Shown piece by piece: positions 33,290 to 44,982 of a stretch of DNA of 64,000 nucleotides (within the stretch, counting starts at the first letter, position 1; each line of letters begins with the position of its first letter). Under the pieces are notes generated by a model, which was not told the origin of the DNA, made no database searches, and saw only the letters and a program-made list of their open reading frames with translations. This DNA is from Nissolia schottii (Eukaryota; Streptophyta; Magnoliopsida; Fabales; Fabaceae), in the NCBI GenBank assembly GCA_003254905.1, contig QANU01018688.1, forward strand, positions 399,552 to 463,551, written 5' to 3'. The translations under genes were made by a program, and so were the position numbers.

Positions 33290-34569
33290 CATTGTAGATT
33301 GTTGTAATGTGATTCTGATTGTGATTCTTCATCATCTCCACACCACAATTTGTGTTAACACAAGTTCTTTGAGGACCAAAATTGTTTATAGAGATTGTGA
33401 TAAGTGTATGATTGATATGTGTAGCTGAAGTTGTAAGAAAGTGAGAAAGACGTAGATATATTGGATTTGGATCCTCCAAAGTCTAAAGTAAGATCTTTCA
33501 CTTTAGAGGATAAAATGAGATATTTCACTATTAAATGATTAAAGTAAAAGTGGAATTCATTTTCACTTTAAATATCCAATGCTGAAAAAAATAAATCAAA
33601 CTATGTTAACGAAATGTCATGTCAATAGTATCATATAAGTAAAATAAATTTACCACACTCATAATTTGGTCTATAACCTACTATTTGACTTGAACTTTTT
33701 TCCCCAAATCATGACCCACCCACCATAAAAAATTGGGTCCAATAGTGAGTTATGAGTTGAGTTTAGCCTGTATTATAGATTAGGTAGGTTTATTTAGATA
33801 ACATAATATTACTAATTTGACACTCTATTAGCCACGTTAGTAGCTAACAGAGTTTTATTAACGACATAGACTAAAATCATATGGTCTCATTATGACAATG
33901 ACTAAAACCACGTAGTTTAAAATATATTTAGACTAAAATAAATAATTTTTTTTTCAAAAACCTAAATCAAATTTGAAAATTTGTTGAAAAACTAAAACAT
34001 ATTTAAACATTTATTTATTTATTTTTGGAAATTCCAGAATATAAGAAATATGAAAGCTATATATAAGCAATTGTAAGGCATGATCGATCGATGGTGGAGA
34101 CACATGTACTTAGTTTTCATTTTTTATCACTTGAAAATTATCTCGAAGTCACAATTTAAATAAAAGTTACAAAGAAAAATGTTTTTTTTCTTCCAAATCA
34201 TGATTTAAGAATTTTAAAACGAAGAACCAAATATATACAAGAAAAGCCTAATTAGCACAAACACAAATTGTCTTTCTGTTTCTCTTGATACAGATTAATA
34301 ATTCTTTGTGTCGTAGCTTTTTTGTCTCCCAGTTGAATTCTAAAATAATACATATGGGTATATTTAAAATAGTTGAAATAATCTTTACCCTTTATATATG
34401 CCTATGTAGGTATATAGGTTATTCCAATAAATCTTGAAGATCTGGTTTTTTGTCCTCAGCTTCCTAAAATGTTTTTTCTTTTTAGGATTTTGTTATCTAG
34501 GCTCGGACAATTTCATATATACTGTTCATAATTAAAAAAAATTCCTTTTCCTTTTCTTATGGGGGACAG
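33290..34569. other. Intergenic, AT-rich
   Basis: Second copy of the dispersed repeat at 33855-34010. No supported gene. Confidence 0.4.
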
Positions 34570-34836
34570 TGTAACGGACTTATATGGGTAAAAGCCCAAA
34601 TAGCAATTGGTCCAATTAGTGGAGCCAATTTTATTATAAATAAGGGGGAAGAGGGGAATTAGGGGTATGGAAAATGATATTGAGCCTAATCCTACCCTCT
34701 CTCTAAGGATTCTTCTTCTCTCTAGTTTTCCATCACTACCTATTTTCCCTTTCAAATTGTAGTTCAAATGCAGAAAATACTACAACTATTTCATTAATCT
34801 CTACAATTCAGCCTATCTCAAATTCACATCATTACA
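34570..34836 (+). repeat. 5' LTR of the gag-only element
   Basis: Terminal TGTAA...TTACA. A TTATAAATAAGG box (34631-34642) is the likely TATA element. Differs from the 3' LTR at four positions by eye. Confidence 0.9.
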
Positions 34837-34837
34837 A

Positions 34838-35887
34838 ATGGTGCTTTCATTGAACACCATGCCGGCGGTTACCGCTTCCCATGGTGTTTCGGAGAGCTCA
34901 AGCAATCTGCCGGTGTTTGATGGTGAGCATGGCTATTGGTGGATCCTTAGTGCGTGGAAGCTTTGGAAGGCTAGCGGAACGTCGGAATTGCAGAAATTGC
35001 TGCAGGTTGAAGAAGCCTTGACTGGCCGTGATCTGACTTGGTTTCGGCTATGGCGTCGGGGAAATACGTCCAAAGATTGGATGACCTTCGAGGTAGTGCT
35101 CCTGCACCGTTACCAACTAGACTTTCAATCAATTTTGCCAGATATTGCTCAAACTGAAGTTGCAGAGTAGGAAATTGATTGGGAAGAAATGATAGAAAAA
35201 TTCAGATCAGAAGTAGAAAATTCAGATTCAGAAATTCAAAATCAGAAGTAGCAATCAACCAGCGTAGAAGCAGAAACAAAGGAAATTCCAGAGGCAACAT
35301 CTAATTCAACAGCAACAACTCAGGCATTGAAGTTCACAGATCCAATAATTCAAGCAGAAACAGGAGAAAATGCAGGCATTAAAGCATTCAGAACGGTAAA
35401 TTCGAACTTACTTGAACCGGATTCGAGTTTTCCTCATCCAGATCCATCCACAGCACGTCCCGAAGAGGTACGGTGGAAACCACCTCCGGAGCCACCAGAT
35501 CTGAAGACGGTGACGGAGATCACACCACAAGGGGGAAGCGACGGCCAACCACACACGCTTGAAGGCAAGGAAATAAACCGTGAGGTCATGATGGAAGCCA
35601 AAGTGAGCATGCGGCGGCCAAGACCAGAACCACCAGAACAAAGGGTAGTGACAGCCAAGGCAACGCCATCAAAATCACAAATAGCCGCTGCAGCGGTGAC
35701 GGCCCAACCGACAGGGGAAGGTGAAGCAGCGCTAACGTCGCCGGGAGGACAAGGTGGGAACCTGATCGGGTTAGGGTTTCAGCCCCTTCGTTTTCCCTCT
35801 CTCTCTCTCTTCAAGCTTTATTCCGATCGCCTTCAATGGCTCCCCAAGAGGCTCATAGTGGGGGATCCGCGAAGACCGCTTCTGTAG
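34838..35887 (+). pseudogene. Gag-like frame of 349 codons with two in-frame TAG stops
   Basis: The ATG at 34838 follows the LTR directly. Residues 22-105 (LPVFDGEHGYWWILSAW ... LTGRDLTWFRLW ... WMTFEVVLLHRY) follow the plant retrotransposon gag pattern (FDG...W...A...L.G.AL.WF.....W..F...LL.RF). A TAG at 35168 ends the first 110 codons, a second TAG at 35249 follows, and the same frame then stays open to 35887. The rest is proline- and glutamate-rich (PEEVRWKPPPEPPD) and ends in basic sequence. The second TAG is followed by CAA TCA, which fits the known plant leaky-stop context UAG-CAR-YYA; the first (TAG GAA ATT) does not. No zinc knuckle was found. Confidence 0.6.
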
Positions 35888-36037
35888 TTGTGAAGCCCGG
35901 GCTGTTGGCGGAGGCTCCGCAGGCGAGGCGCACGACGATAAGCACGGCAGCAAGCAAAGAGACCAGACTCTGGAGGGTGACCCAAACGGCGCCCCGGCCT
36001 CTAGAGGCGTGGAAGAAGAGGACAACAGACACGAACT

Positions 36038-36883
36038 ATGGCACTCGTGGTTCTACGGGACGCGACCGATGGCGTTCATTCGTCACCAAGGTTCTTTTGG
36101 CCGCTGACACAAACGACGATTGGCACAACTCCTTCCATGGTGGCGCTCGTGGCTATGAATGGGGGGTTGCGCAGGTTGCGGGCGGCGAGAACGGCCGTCG
36201 AGGTACTGACAGCGGACGTGAACGACGATTCGCGCCACGCCGCCAACAGCGGCGCTCGTGGGCACGATGGTGGGCAGCGCGAGTTGCAGGAGGCGAGGGC
36301 GCGGGGGCTCGTAAGGAAGGAAAGGGAGCCCGCGGTGGACGGCGCCTTAGCTGCGGCGCCAGGCGAGGGGTGTGACGGGGAGAAGACGGTGGCTGAGGCG
36401 GAAGCGACGATTTTTGCGAGGAAGAAAAGGGAGAACGGCAACGGTACGGCGTCCCGATCGGCGTGGAAGAGGACGCCGGCGCTGTCACTGAAACAGAATC
36501 ACGCGGGGGTCACCAGTGGTGCGCGTGGGTTTGGTGGTGGGCGGCGCGGCTTGGGGGCGGAGAAAGCACGGCAGCTGGTCGTTTTTCTTGCTGCAGTCTT
36601 CGCGTGGAAGGATGGTGGCTCCAACACCGGAGAGGACGGCGCCTCAACGACGGTGACCGGCAAGAACGCGAGGGTGCTGGTGGCTGCCGTGGCGACGATG
36701 GTCTTGATGGGAAGAGAAGCCTTGGTGGCCATGGCAGCAATGGAGCAGCCAAAGAAGGAGGCTAGGGTTTGTTTGGGGGGAGGAAGTGAAAATGAGCCTT
36801 CAGTCTTCTGGGGCAGCAGGTCAAGTGCACGTGGGCCACGCCCAATACAGTGTGCAAAAGGCCAAGTTTCGTTTTTGGGCTAG
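36038..36883 (+). CDS. Hypothetical 281-residue open frame inside the gag-only element
   Basis: The frame starts at a true ATG and is open for 281 codons in a very GC-rich stretch that is also open in other frames, so chance is a real possibility. The predicted protein is rich in Ala, Gly and Arg (AARTAVEVLTADVNDDS; REALVAMAAMEQPKKEAR) with no recognised domain. The DNA contains diverged internal repeats built on GGCGCTCGTGG...ATG/GATG. It could be captured host DNA or a decayed gag extension. Confidence 0.25.
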   Translation: MALVVLRDATDGVHSSPRFFWPLTQTTIGTTPSMVALVAMNGGLRRLRAARTAVEVLTADVNDDSRHAANSGARGHDGGQRELQEARARGLVRKEREPAVDGALAAAPGEGCDGEKTVAEAEATIFARKKRENGNGTASRSAWKRTPALSLKQNHAGVTSGARGFGGGRRGLGAEKARQLVVFLAAVFAWKDGGSNTGEDGASTTVTGKNARVLVAAVATMVLMGREALVAMAAMEQPKKEARVCLGGGSENEPSVFWGSRSSARGPRPIQCAKGQVSFLG

Positions 36884-37073
36884 CTCTTACCTGAGAAGCC
36901 CAGGTTACATGAAGTGGGTTACTAGCATTAGAGAAAATTTTCTGCAATTTCTCAAAGATGGGACAATTAATTTTAGCAAATTCCACATTATGCAATGGGA
37001 TCCTGGAGGATATATTTTTTTAATTTTTTTTTTGGACCTTGAGGACAAGGTCCATTTTTAAAGGATGGGGTAT

Positions 37074-37340
37074 TGTAACGGACTTATATGGTTAAAGGCC
37101 CAAATAGCAATTGATCCAATTAGTGGAGCCAATTTTATTATAAATAAGGGGGAAGAGGGGAATTAGGGGTATGGAAAATGATATTGAGCCTAATCCTACC
37201 CTCTCTCTAAGGATTCTTCTTCTCTCTAGTTTTCCATCACTACCTATTTTCCCTTTCAAATTGTAGTTCAAATGCAGAAAATACTACAAATATTTCATTA
37301 ATCTCTACAATTCAGCCTATCTCAAATTCACATCATTACA
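37074..37340 (+). repeat. 3' LTR of the gag-only element
   Basis: 267 bp, preceded by the polypurine tract at about 37059-37070 and followed by GACAG. Confidence 0.9.
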
Positions 37341-38428
37341 GACAGCCTGCCAAAGAGTCTATCATTGTAGCCAAATTGCAGGGATATCCTTCAATTCTAT
37401 AATGTTGATTTGAGAATATTTTGTATGCATATATTTGTCAATGTCATCAAATTGTTTCCAAAGGTTGAACCAAAAATAATAAAATGTTTGGATTGCACTA
37501 CTAGTTGCACAAATTAAGCACAACATTGCATTAAGTGGCAGTATATATGTTTTTATTATCATTTATTTAATTTATGTCAACATCTTTCAAATATGTTACA
37601 CAAATTGACAAATATATAAGTCCTATTTAATTAAATTTGTTTGCAAGTGATCTAAGAAGGATCAAGAATTACATGAAACAATTCGTAGATAGTGAAAGAG
37701 ATCATGATTCCCGCATAACTCTCTTTGCGTGTCGATTTGCATGAAATTGTTTTATTGGATTTGTCAATAACAGTATTACATTACAATGCATGTTTAGGAT
37801 GAGTTTTTTAGATGGTAAAAAAGTTTAAACCCAATTGCAAGCAATTAATTAGTTCAAACATAACCATCCATCGAGCACGAAACAAATCCAGTTTACGTGG
37901 GTCATGTCTCGTTAAAATTTTTTAATAGAAAATTCAGCGAAACAAAACTCAAGAGAGTATATATATAAATAATCCTCCTTTTATCGATTATGTGATTAAT
38001 CCTCCTATTACGATTGATGTTCTCTAACCTATTAAGTTGATTGAGCAATTTCTCTTTAAAAAAATCAATAAAACATAAGAGATTTTCTTAAAATTTTCAT
38101 AACATTTATGAGATTTTCTTTTGAGTCCTTTAATTAGTGTTGCTCAAACGAAAAAATTTAAGGTTTTTTATATTGTAAGCTATACCACTAATTAATGTTT
38201 TACTAATATTACGAGATTGATGATCAATCCATTAATTGAGAGTATAAGCAAGTGATCCATTTATCTTTTGAGTCTATCGATAGCATTTTATTGGGTTGAT
38301 ATATAATACGAATTAAAGAGGATGAGGATGATTGAAGGGAAATATGCATCCACTGATGCATTGTATTTTTCCCCTTGTTCCCTTTCTGTTTTGCTTTACA
38401 ATTTATAGCCGTTGCAGACCGTTTGGTT
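37341..38428. other. Intergenic, AT-rich
   Basis: No supported gene or repeat family. Confidence 0.4.
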
Positions 38429-39840
38429 TGTTATGATTTGTTAGAGGGAGCACTATTGTGCAAACCATTAAGTAGGGAATACTGTGGACCATTGTCCCTG
38501 TATATCTGTTTGCTTCCCTGAACATTTTATGCACGAATTCAGAATATACATTTCCATCTTCATTCCATTCTTTCTGTCGAGAGTTCCATTATGGTATCAG
38601 AGCTCTGATCCTCAGAGCTCTGCTGCGCATTCAACAATGGTGAGAACACAAGCGAATAGAGCAAACGGCGTTGCTGGAAGCTCCACAAACGAAGCTCCAG
38701 GAGGCAACAATGTCCATCCACTCTTGAACCTGGCGAGTCCGTATTACTTGCATCCAAGAGAGAATCCATCGCTAGTCATAGTTCCTGCGCTTTTAACCAG
38801 CTCAAACTATCATAGGTGGAGTAGATCAATGAGGCGTGCCATGATTGCTAAGAACAAGTTTAAGTTCTTGAGCGGTGAGATTGTGAAGCCTGAAGAATTT
38901 CATCCACTCTATGAAGCTTTGGAGAGGTGTAACACTATGATCCACTCTTGGATCATGAATTCTGTTTCTCCAGCAATTGCTGGAAGCATAGACCGAATTG
39001 ATGATGTTGCTGCCGTATGGAGAGATCTGAAGGAGAGACTCACACAAAGCGATTTCCTAAGGATTGCAAAGCTCCAACACAATCTATACACAACACAACA
39101 AGGTAATCTAACAGTGATTGAGTATTTCACCGAATTGAAGGCGTTATGGGAGGAATTGGAGAATTAGAGACCTTGTTTAGATTGCACTTGTGCCGTGCGA
39201 TGCACTTGCCTTGCAACAAGAAATAATAGAGAGTACAGAGAACATGACTATGTCTTGAGATTCTCATTGGCTTGGATGAAATGTTTGTTGCAATTAGATC
39301 ACAAATTTTAATGAAGGGTGCTCTTCCTTCGCTTAATCGAGTGTTCACTCTTGTGGCACAACAAGAACGTGAGTATGAAGGTGATGTTGATGATGAGAAC
39401 AAAATTCAGATCAATGTTGTATCTAGCAGCAGATCAGGAACAAAGGCTAAAGGTAGTGGCAGTCCTGCACCAAATGTGGCAAATCAGGAAACACGTATGA
39501 GGAGTGCTATAGAGTTATTGGCTATCCAGCACATTGGAGGACCAAAGGCTCCTCATCAGCAAACTCAGCAACAACAAATGACTCTGAATCAAGCAAATCA
39601 GGTCAAGAGCAGCAACAACAGCATTCAACCTTTGGATTTACTCAGGAGCAGTATCAGAATCTGCTTGCCTTGTTGCAGCAAAAAGATGCAGTGCAGACAA
39701 CACCTGTAGAAGAAGTAACTCATGTGTCTCAAGTGAGCATTGCATTACCTGAAAATTCAACACAATCAGGTATAAAACATGTTATGACAGCATCTTGTAG
39801 CAATACATGGATCTTTGATTTAGGAGCAACGGTATTCGTG
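38429..39840 (+). mobile_element. 3'-truncated Ty1-copia retrotransposon
   Basis: A short LTR-like segment (about 38439-38588) is followed by TGGTATCAGAGC at 38592, the copia primer-binding site complementary to initiator tRNA-Met. A gag region and the start of protease follow. Homology stops around 39840, after IFDLGAT, and no integrase, reverse transcriptase or 3' LTR follows. The sequence just beyond (39840-40080) is unrelated and contains CTCGCG words. Confidence 0.75.
38637..39838 (+). pseudogene. Copia gag/protease remnant
   Basis: The ATG at 38637 begins MVRTQANRANGVAGSS. Residues 25-177 form the copia gag domain: HPRENPSLVIVPALLTSSNY, HRWSRSMRRAM, WIMNSVSPAI, FLRIAKLQHNLY, TELKALWEELEN. 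A TAG at 39165 and a frameshift after it break the gene; the next frame resumes FVAIRSQILMKGALPSLNRV. A zinc knuckle reads CTKCGKSGNTYEEC, with His replaced by Asn. The protease start is WIFDLGAT, where the catalytic D-S-G-A has become D-L-G-A. The element cannot encode working proteins. Confidence 0.8.
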
Positions 39841-40252
39841 AACTTATTTCCGTTAGAGTATATTTTACAGATACCTTTTGCATTTGACGAAATTCCGGTG
39901 TTGACCGAAAATCAACCCGGATCTCGCGACATTCCGTGAGATCGCGAAACAATTATGTTGACTGGTGTTTTTGATAAATAGATTTTGAAATTAATTTTCC
40001 CAGTCTAATTAATCGTCTCTGACACCTTAATTACGTGAAATCTTTGTAAGAAAAAATTGAGATGTTACAGTCATTATCCCTTATTTTCATTTAAACAAAT
40101 TACTATAATATTACTCTTAATCACGTGATGTAATATAATAAAACATCACTTTGCACCTTAATTATATGGTTAAAAATTTAGATCTCTACTTATAAAAATT
40201 GAGACTCACCCATAGTTAATAGTTTATTACTTCATGTGATGTTAGTTATTAC
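39841..40252. other. Spacer between two copia elements
   Basis: Unrelated to either copia. It contains GGATCTCGCGACATTCCGTG then AGATCGCG (39919-39946), reminiscent of the CTCGCG words elsewhere in the window. Possibly a retroelement scrap. Confidence 0.4.
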
Positions 40253-40462
40253 TAATAGTGTGTAACACTTTTAAGTTAACTAAGAAGTTTGTTGTAGTTA
40301 GTTAGCAATTGGTTAGAATTGTTTATATGTTAGTTATTGCAGTTAGCTTGGTGTGCAAGCAACTGTTGCTGTATATAAATGACATTGCCATCTGAAGTAA
40401 TATAACTTTTTCATTCTCTCCATTTCCATTCCCTCAAGTTTCTTGCTACACAAGTTCTGTTA
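40253..40462 (+). repeat. 5' LTR of the complete copia element
   Basis: Contains the TATATAAATGACATTGCC box typical of copia promoters and ends TTCTGTTA next to the primer-binding site. Confidence 0.9.
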
Positions 40463-40652
40463 TGGTATCATTCGCTTCAAAGCTTCCGCTCTCAATTTCG
40501 TTTCACATCTTCCTTTAGTCTGTATCCCTGCGATTTCCTGGTTGATGCTGAAGATCGAGGTGCTAATTCTCTGCATTTTCTAGCACTTTCTTGCACTTTT
40601 TCTGCATTTTCTTGCGTTTTCCCGGACTCATTTTTTGTTCAGTTTTCCATCA

Positions 40653-41602
40653 ATGGTAGCGAATCTTGGCCAAGAATTTTCCTCCAATAACTCACCGGTA
40701 TCGAATCCTGATCCATCTCAAGATCCTTCTTCCCCTTATTAGCTTTACCCTAATGAAAATCCATCTTTGATCTTGGTTTCCACCCTCATCAATGGCGCCA
40801 ATTATCATGGCTGGTCACGCGCCATGCGCATGGCGCTCTTATCAAAGAATAAGGTGAAATTCATCGATGGTTCCTTTTTGATGCCTACTGTTGATTCCAC
40901 ATTGTTCAACCAGTGGGAAAGGTGTAACCACATGGTTTTGTCGTGGATTATTCGGGTCGTAGAGCCATCAATCGCTCAAAGCATCTTATGGCTCGATCAA
41001 GGGCATGAAGTTTGGAATGAATTAAAGGAAAGATTCTCTCAGGGTGACATTCTCCGCATCGCAGACAATCATGAAGAGATAGCTTCTTTAAGACAAGGAG
41101 ATGCTTCTGTTACTGCCTTCTTCACTGATCTCAAAATGCATTGGGACGAATTGGACGTATTCAGGCCTATGCCTTCCTGTAAATGTGTAGTTCCGTGCTC
41201 TTGTGGTGTGTTCATTGAGTTGAAAACCCAATTGAACGTTGATCAGGCCATCAAGTTCCTAAAAGGGATTAACGACTCTTTCCATATGAGCGAATGGATC
41301 CACTTCCTTCTTTAAACAATATTTTTTCTCTGGTTATTCAGCATGCAAGGCAACTCAGTTATGGTAATGCAACTGACGCAAGATTGCTTCTGAACTATGC
41401 TAACAAACCTGCTCCTGATAGTGCTAAGAAGTTTGTTTCTGATCCAACTAAACCTAAGCAACAAGGCAAGAAATATACCTTTTGTGGCTTTAGAGGGCAC
41501 GCTGTAGATGAGTGCCATAAGACACACGGGTATCCCCCAGGCTACAGGTCCAAAAAGGTTGTTGCTGCTAATGAGCAAAAAGGTTGTTGTGTCTGCTACT
41601 GA
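40653..41602 (+). pseudogene. Copia gag (broken)
   Basis: The ATG at 40653 begins MVANLGQEFSSNNS. A TAG at 40740 (in the place of a Gln codon before LYPNENPSL) interrupts it. Conserved gag blocks follow: LVSTLINGANYHGWSRAMRM, LSWIIRVVEPSIAQS, VWNELKERFSQGD, FFTDLKMHWDELD. A frameshift near 41290 moves the frame to MDPLPSLNNIFSLVIQHARQ. The zinc knuckle reads YTFCGFRGHAVDEC, so the first Cys of CX2CX4HX4C is a Tyr. KTHGYPPGYR follows, as is usual in copia. Confidence 0.85.
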
Positions 41603-44600
41603 GCAAAATTCTTAGCCATTTACCTTCACTACTGAGCAATATCAGCATTTATTAGCTCTAATTCACCCATCCCCTGCTAGCCTTGCTGTACCTGGACAAG
41701 TTCAGGCCAACTTAATTCATGCTAATAATGCTTCTCATGGAACCTCCAGCACAGGTATTGCTTTATGGGTTTTGGACTCAGGGGCTACTCACCATATTTG
41801 TAATTCTCTGATTTTCAGTTATATAAGCAGTTGCACTCTCCCCTTGCTATTAATCTCCCCAATGGACAAATACTATACTCCTCTCATATAGGCATTGTGA
41901 AGTTTCAACCTAATTTCTGCCTTGCTAATGTGCTGTTTCTTCCAAATTTTCACTTTAATCTCATATCAGTTAGCAAACTTTTTGCTGATTTAGAGTGTAA
42001 ACTCACTTTATTCAATGATTAATGCATTATTCAGGACATGCTCAACCTGAACCAGATTGGACATGATAGAGCACATGATGGATTGTACATCCTTGATCAC
42101 CCTTTAGTCAGTTCTGCATATTCTGATACACATGTTGGCAACGTTGATTCTGCTGTAAACTCTGTTTCAGTTGGGAAATTTGACTTGTGGCATTTTAGAT
42201 TAGGCTACATAGGCTCAGAAAACATGAAATTTTTGCATAACATTGATTCATTTGTTCCTGGTTGTAAGTCTAATGCACCATGTGATGTTTGTCATTTCTC
42301 TAGACAAAAGACCTTACCATTTCCTGTTAGCAACTCAATTTCTGCTGAACCATTTGATTTGGTGCATGTAGACTTTTGGGGACCTGCCTCTATAATTTCA
42401 ATACAAGGACATAGATATTTCCTTACAATTATTGGTGATAAAAGTAGACATACTTGGTTATTTTTGATTAAGTCTAAGGGCGAAGCTTCCTCTTCTTTAA
42501 AAGGCTTTATTACCATGATTGTCACCCAATACAGTAAGCAAGTTAAGGTGATTAGATCAGACAATGCACTTGAGTTCACAATGACTGATTTCTATGCTGC
42601 TAGGGGCATCATTCATCAACTTAGCTGTATGGAAACACCACAACAAAATGCCATGGTTGAGAGAAAACATAAGCATTTACTCAATATGACTAGATCTTTG
42701 CTATTTCAGTCTAATTTGCCTCACATCTTCTGGTCTTATGCTGCTTTGCATGCTTGCTTTCTGATCAATAGAGTTCCTTCAAAGGGGTCCCAATTTCAGT
42801 CTCCATGTGCATCTCTTCATAACAAAGACCCTGACTTAACATTTCTAAGAGTGTTTGGATGCCTTGCTTATGCATCCTCTCTTACTAAACAAAGGTCAAA
42901 GCTAGATAGTAGAGCCAAAAAATGTGTGTTCTTGGGTTACAAAGTTGGCACAAAAGGGTTCATTCTATATGATCTGATTTCTAGGGAGGTTTTTCTTAGC
43001 AGAAATGTTCATTTCTATGAAAACTATTTCCCATTTTATACTTCAGGCCACTTACTGCAAGCACACTGCAACAATGATTTGATACTTCCTGTTGCATTAC
43101 CTGATTCAGGTTTCCCTGATCGGGAAGCTTCTCGTGTTTCACCTGTTGTCTTTCTTGATATTGCACCTATAGTGCATGATGTGGAAGCTGCTATGCCTGC
43201 TGCTCCTGATCCCTTATCACAACCTCCAGCTGCTGACCAGCCTAGAAAATCAATCAGATCAAAGAAAACCCCTTCTTACTTGAAGGAATACCATTGCAGC
43301 ATTTTACTTCCATCCACACCTTCTGTTGTAACTAACCAAGCCACACCCTATCCTCTCAGCTCTGTTATCTCCTATGACAACCTCTCCTCGGTTCATAAAC
43401 AATTTTCTCTTAATCTTGCTACTGTCTCTGAGCCAACAAGCTATTTAACTGTTGTCAAGGAAGAATGTTGAAAGCTGCAATGCAAGTTGAAATATCAGCT
43501 TTACAACAGAATCATACATGGGAAATTGTTGACCTCCCTGCATGCAAGACCCCTATAGGCTGCAAGTGGGTATACAAAATCAAGCTTAAAGTTGATGGTA
43601 GCATTGAAAGGTACAAAGCTTGATTGGTTGCAAAGGGGTTCACCCAAACTCATGGCATCGATTACCTTGATACATTCAACCCTGTTGCAAAGATGTCCAC
43701 CATAAGGTTGCTTCTTTCCTTGGCATCCATTAAGGGTTGGCATTTGCAACAACTAGACGTCAACAATGCCTTTCTTCATGGAGACCTACATGAAGAGGTA
43801 TACATGAAGTTGCCTCAAGGTTTCAAGTCATCTAAGCCTAATCAAGTTTGTAAATTGCTGAATCCTTATATGGGCTAAAACAAGCAAGTAGACAATGGTT
43901 TTCCAAATTGTCATCTGCATTACTTTCCTAAGGATTTAGTCAGTCAAAATCTGATCATTCCCTCTTTCTCAAGCAATCAGGTGAATGTTTTACTGCATTG
44001 CTTGTGTATGTTGATGATGTCATCTTAAGTGGCAATGATTGGAACACCATCTGCCCATCAAGACAATCCTTGACCAACAATTCAGAATTAAAGATCTTGG
44101 AAACCTGAAATTTTTCCTTGGCTTGGAGATAGCTCGCAGCCCTCAGGGAATTTCTATTTCTCAGGGCAAATATGCTCTTGAACTGATCTCAGATGCGGGG
44201 TTATTAGGCTGCAAACCCGGCCTCCAGTCCAACGGTGCATTCCCCTAAGCTGTCCAAATCTGCAGGTGAACTTCTTGCAGATGCAGCATCATATAGGAGG
44301 CTTGTTGGTCGCTTGATTTACTTAACTACTACCAGGCCAGACTTATCTTTTTCAGTCAACCAATTGGCCCAATTTATGGCCAATCCTACTTCGGTTCACC
44401 AACAGGCAGCAATGCGTGTCCTACGCTTTTTCAAGGGAGCCCCTGGCTTGGGACTTTTTCTCCCTGCTTCCTCTGATATACAACTCAAGGCCTATTGTGA
44501 TGCGGACTAGGCTGGCTGTCCAGACACGCGAAGGTCCACCACAGGTTATTGCGTGTACCTTGGAGATTCCCTTCTTAGTTGGAAATTGAAGAAACAAGCC

Positions 44601-44965
44601 ACAATCTCCAGGTCTTCATGCGAGGCTGAATACAGGGCCATGGCAGCTGCAACATGTGAATTGCAGTGACTCAGCTACCTTCTCCAGGACTTTGGCATCA
44701 CAGATCATAAAACAGTAGTAATCTTCTGTGATAATGCTTCAGCAATGCAGATTGCACGAAATCTCGCTTTCCATGAAAGAACCAAACATATCGAGTTGGA
44801 TTGTCATTTGGTTCGGGACAAGGTTCAAGAAGGGTTCATTAGACTGTTGCCAATCGCATCAAAGCTTCAACTAGCTGATATTCTAACCAAACCGCTACCT
44901 CCGTCTACTTTTCAATACATTCATAACAAACTCGGGCTATTGAACATATATGAACCTAGCTCCAA
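41603..44965 (+). pseudogene. Copia pol: protease, integrase, reverse transcriptase, RNase H (broken)
   Basis: Protease: LWVLDSGATHHIC with the catalytic DSGA at 41775. A frameshift follows near 41815, then LPNFHFNLISVSKL and a stop at 42020. Integrase (42038-43468): LWHFRLGYIGS (second zinc His replaced by Tyr), CDVCHFSRQ, then catalytic D (VDFWGP), D (RSDNALEF) and E (AMVERKHKHLL). A TGA at 43469 replaces a Trp. Reverse transcriptase: GCKWVYKIKLKVDGSIERYKA, a TGA replacing Arg near 43621, [32 protein letters not shown] and LLVYVDDVIL with the YVDD site. Frameshifts lie near 43865, 44040 and 44220. RNase H: YCDAD-stop-[20 protein letters not shown]-stop-LSYLL, KHIELDCHLVRD. Most stops are explained by C-to-T changes on one strand or the other. 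Confidence 0.9.
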
Positions 44966-44982
44966 GTTTGAGGGGAAGGGGG

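Larger units (their letters stand above)
34570..37340 (+). mobile_element. Complete TR-GAG-type LTR retrotransposon (gag only)
   Basis: Two 267-bp LTRs (34570-34836 and 37074-37340) start TGTAACGGAC, end CATCATTACA and are flanked by the perfect 5-bp duplication GACAG (34565-34569, 37341-37345). The internal region starts right after the left LTR with AATGGTGCTTTCATTGAAC (candidate primer-binding region) and ends with polypurine AAAGGATGGGG just before the right LTR. Total 2,771 bp. It encodes a gag-like frame but no protease, reverse transcriptase or integrase that I can see, so it would depend on a partner element. I count four differences between the LTRs (about 1.5%), so insertion was recent. 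The interior is GC-rich, unlike its surroundings. Confidence 0.85.

Noticed and set aside
36153-36752. Several overlapping 60-121 codon frames on both strands of the gag-only element
   Set aside because: They result from the scarcity of stop codons in GC-rich sequence and show no domains.
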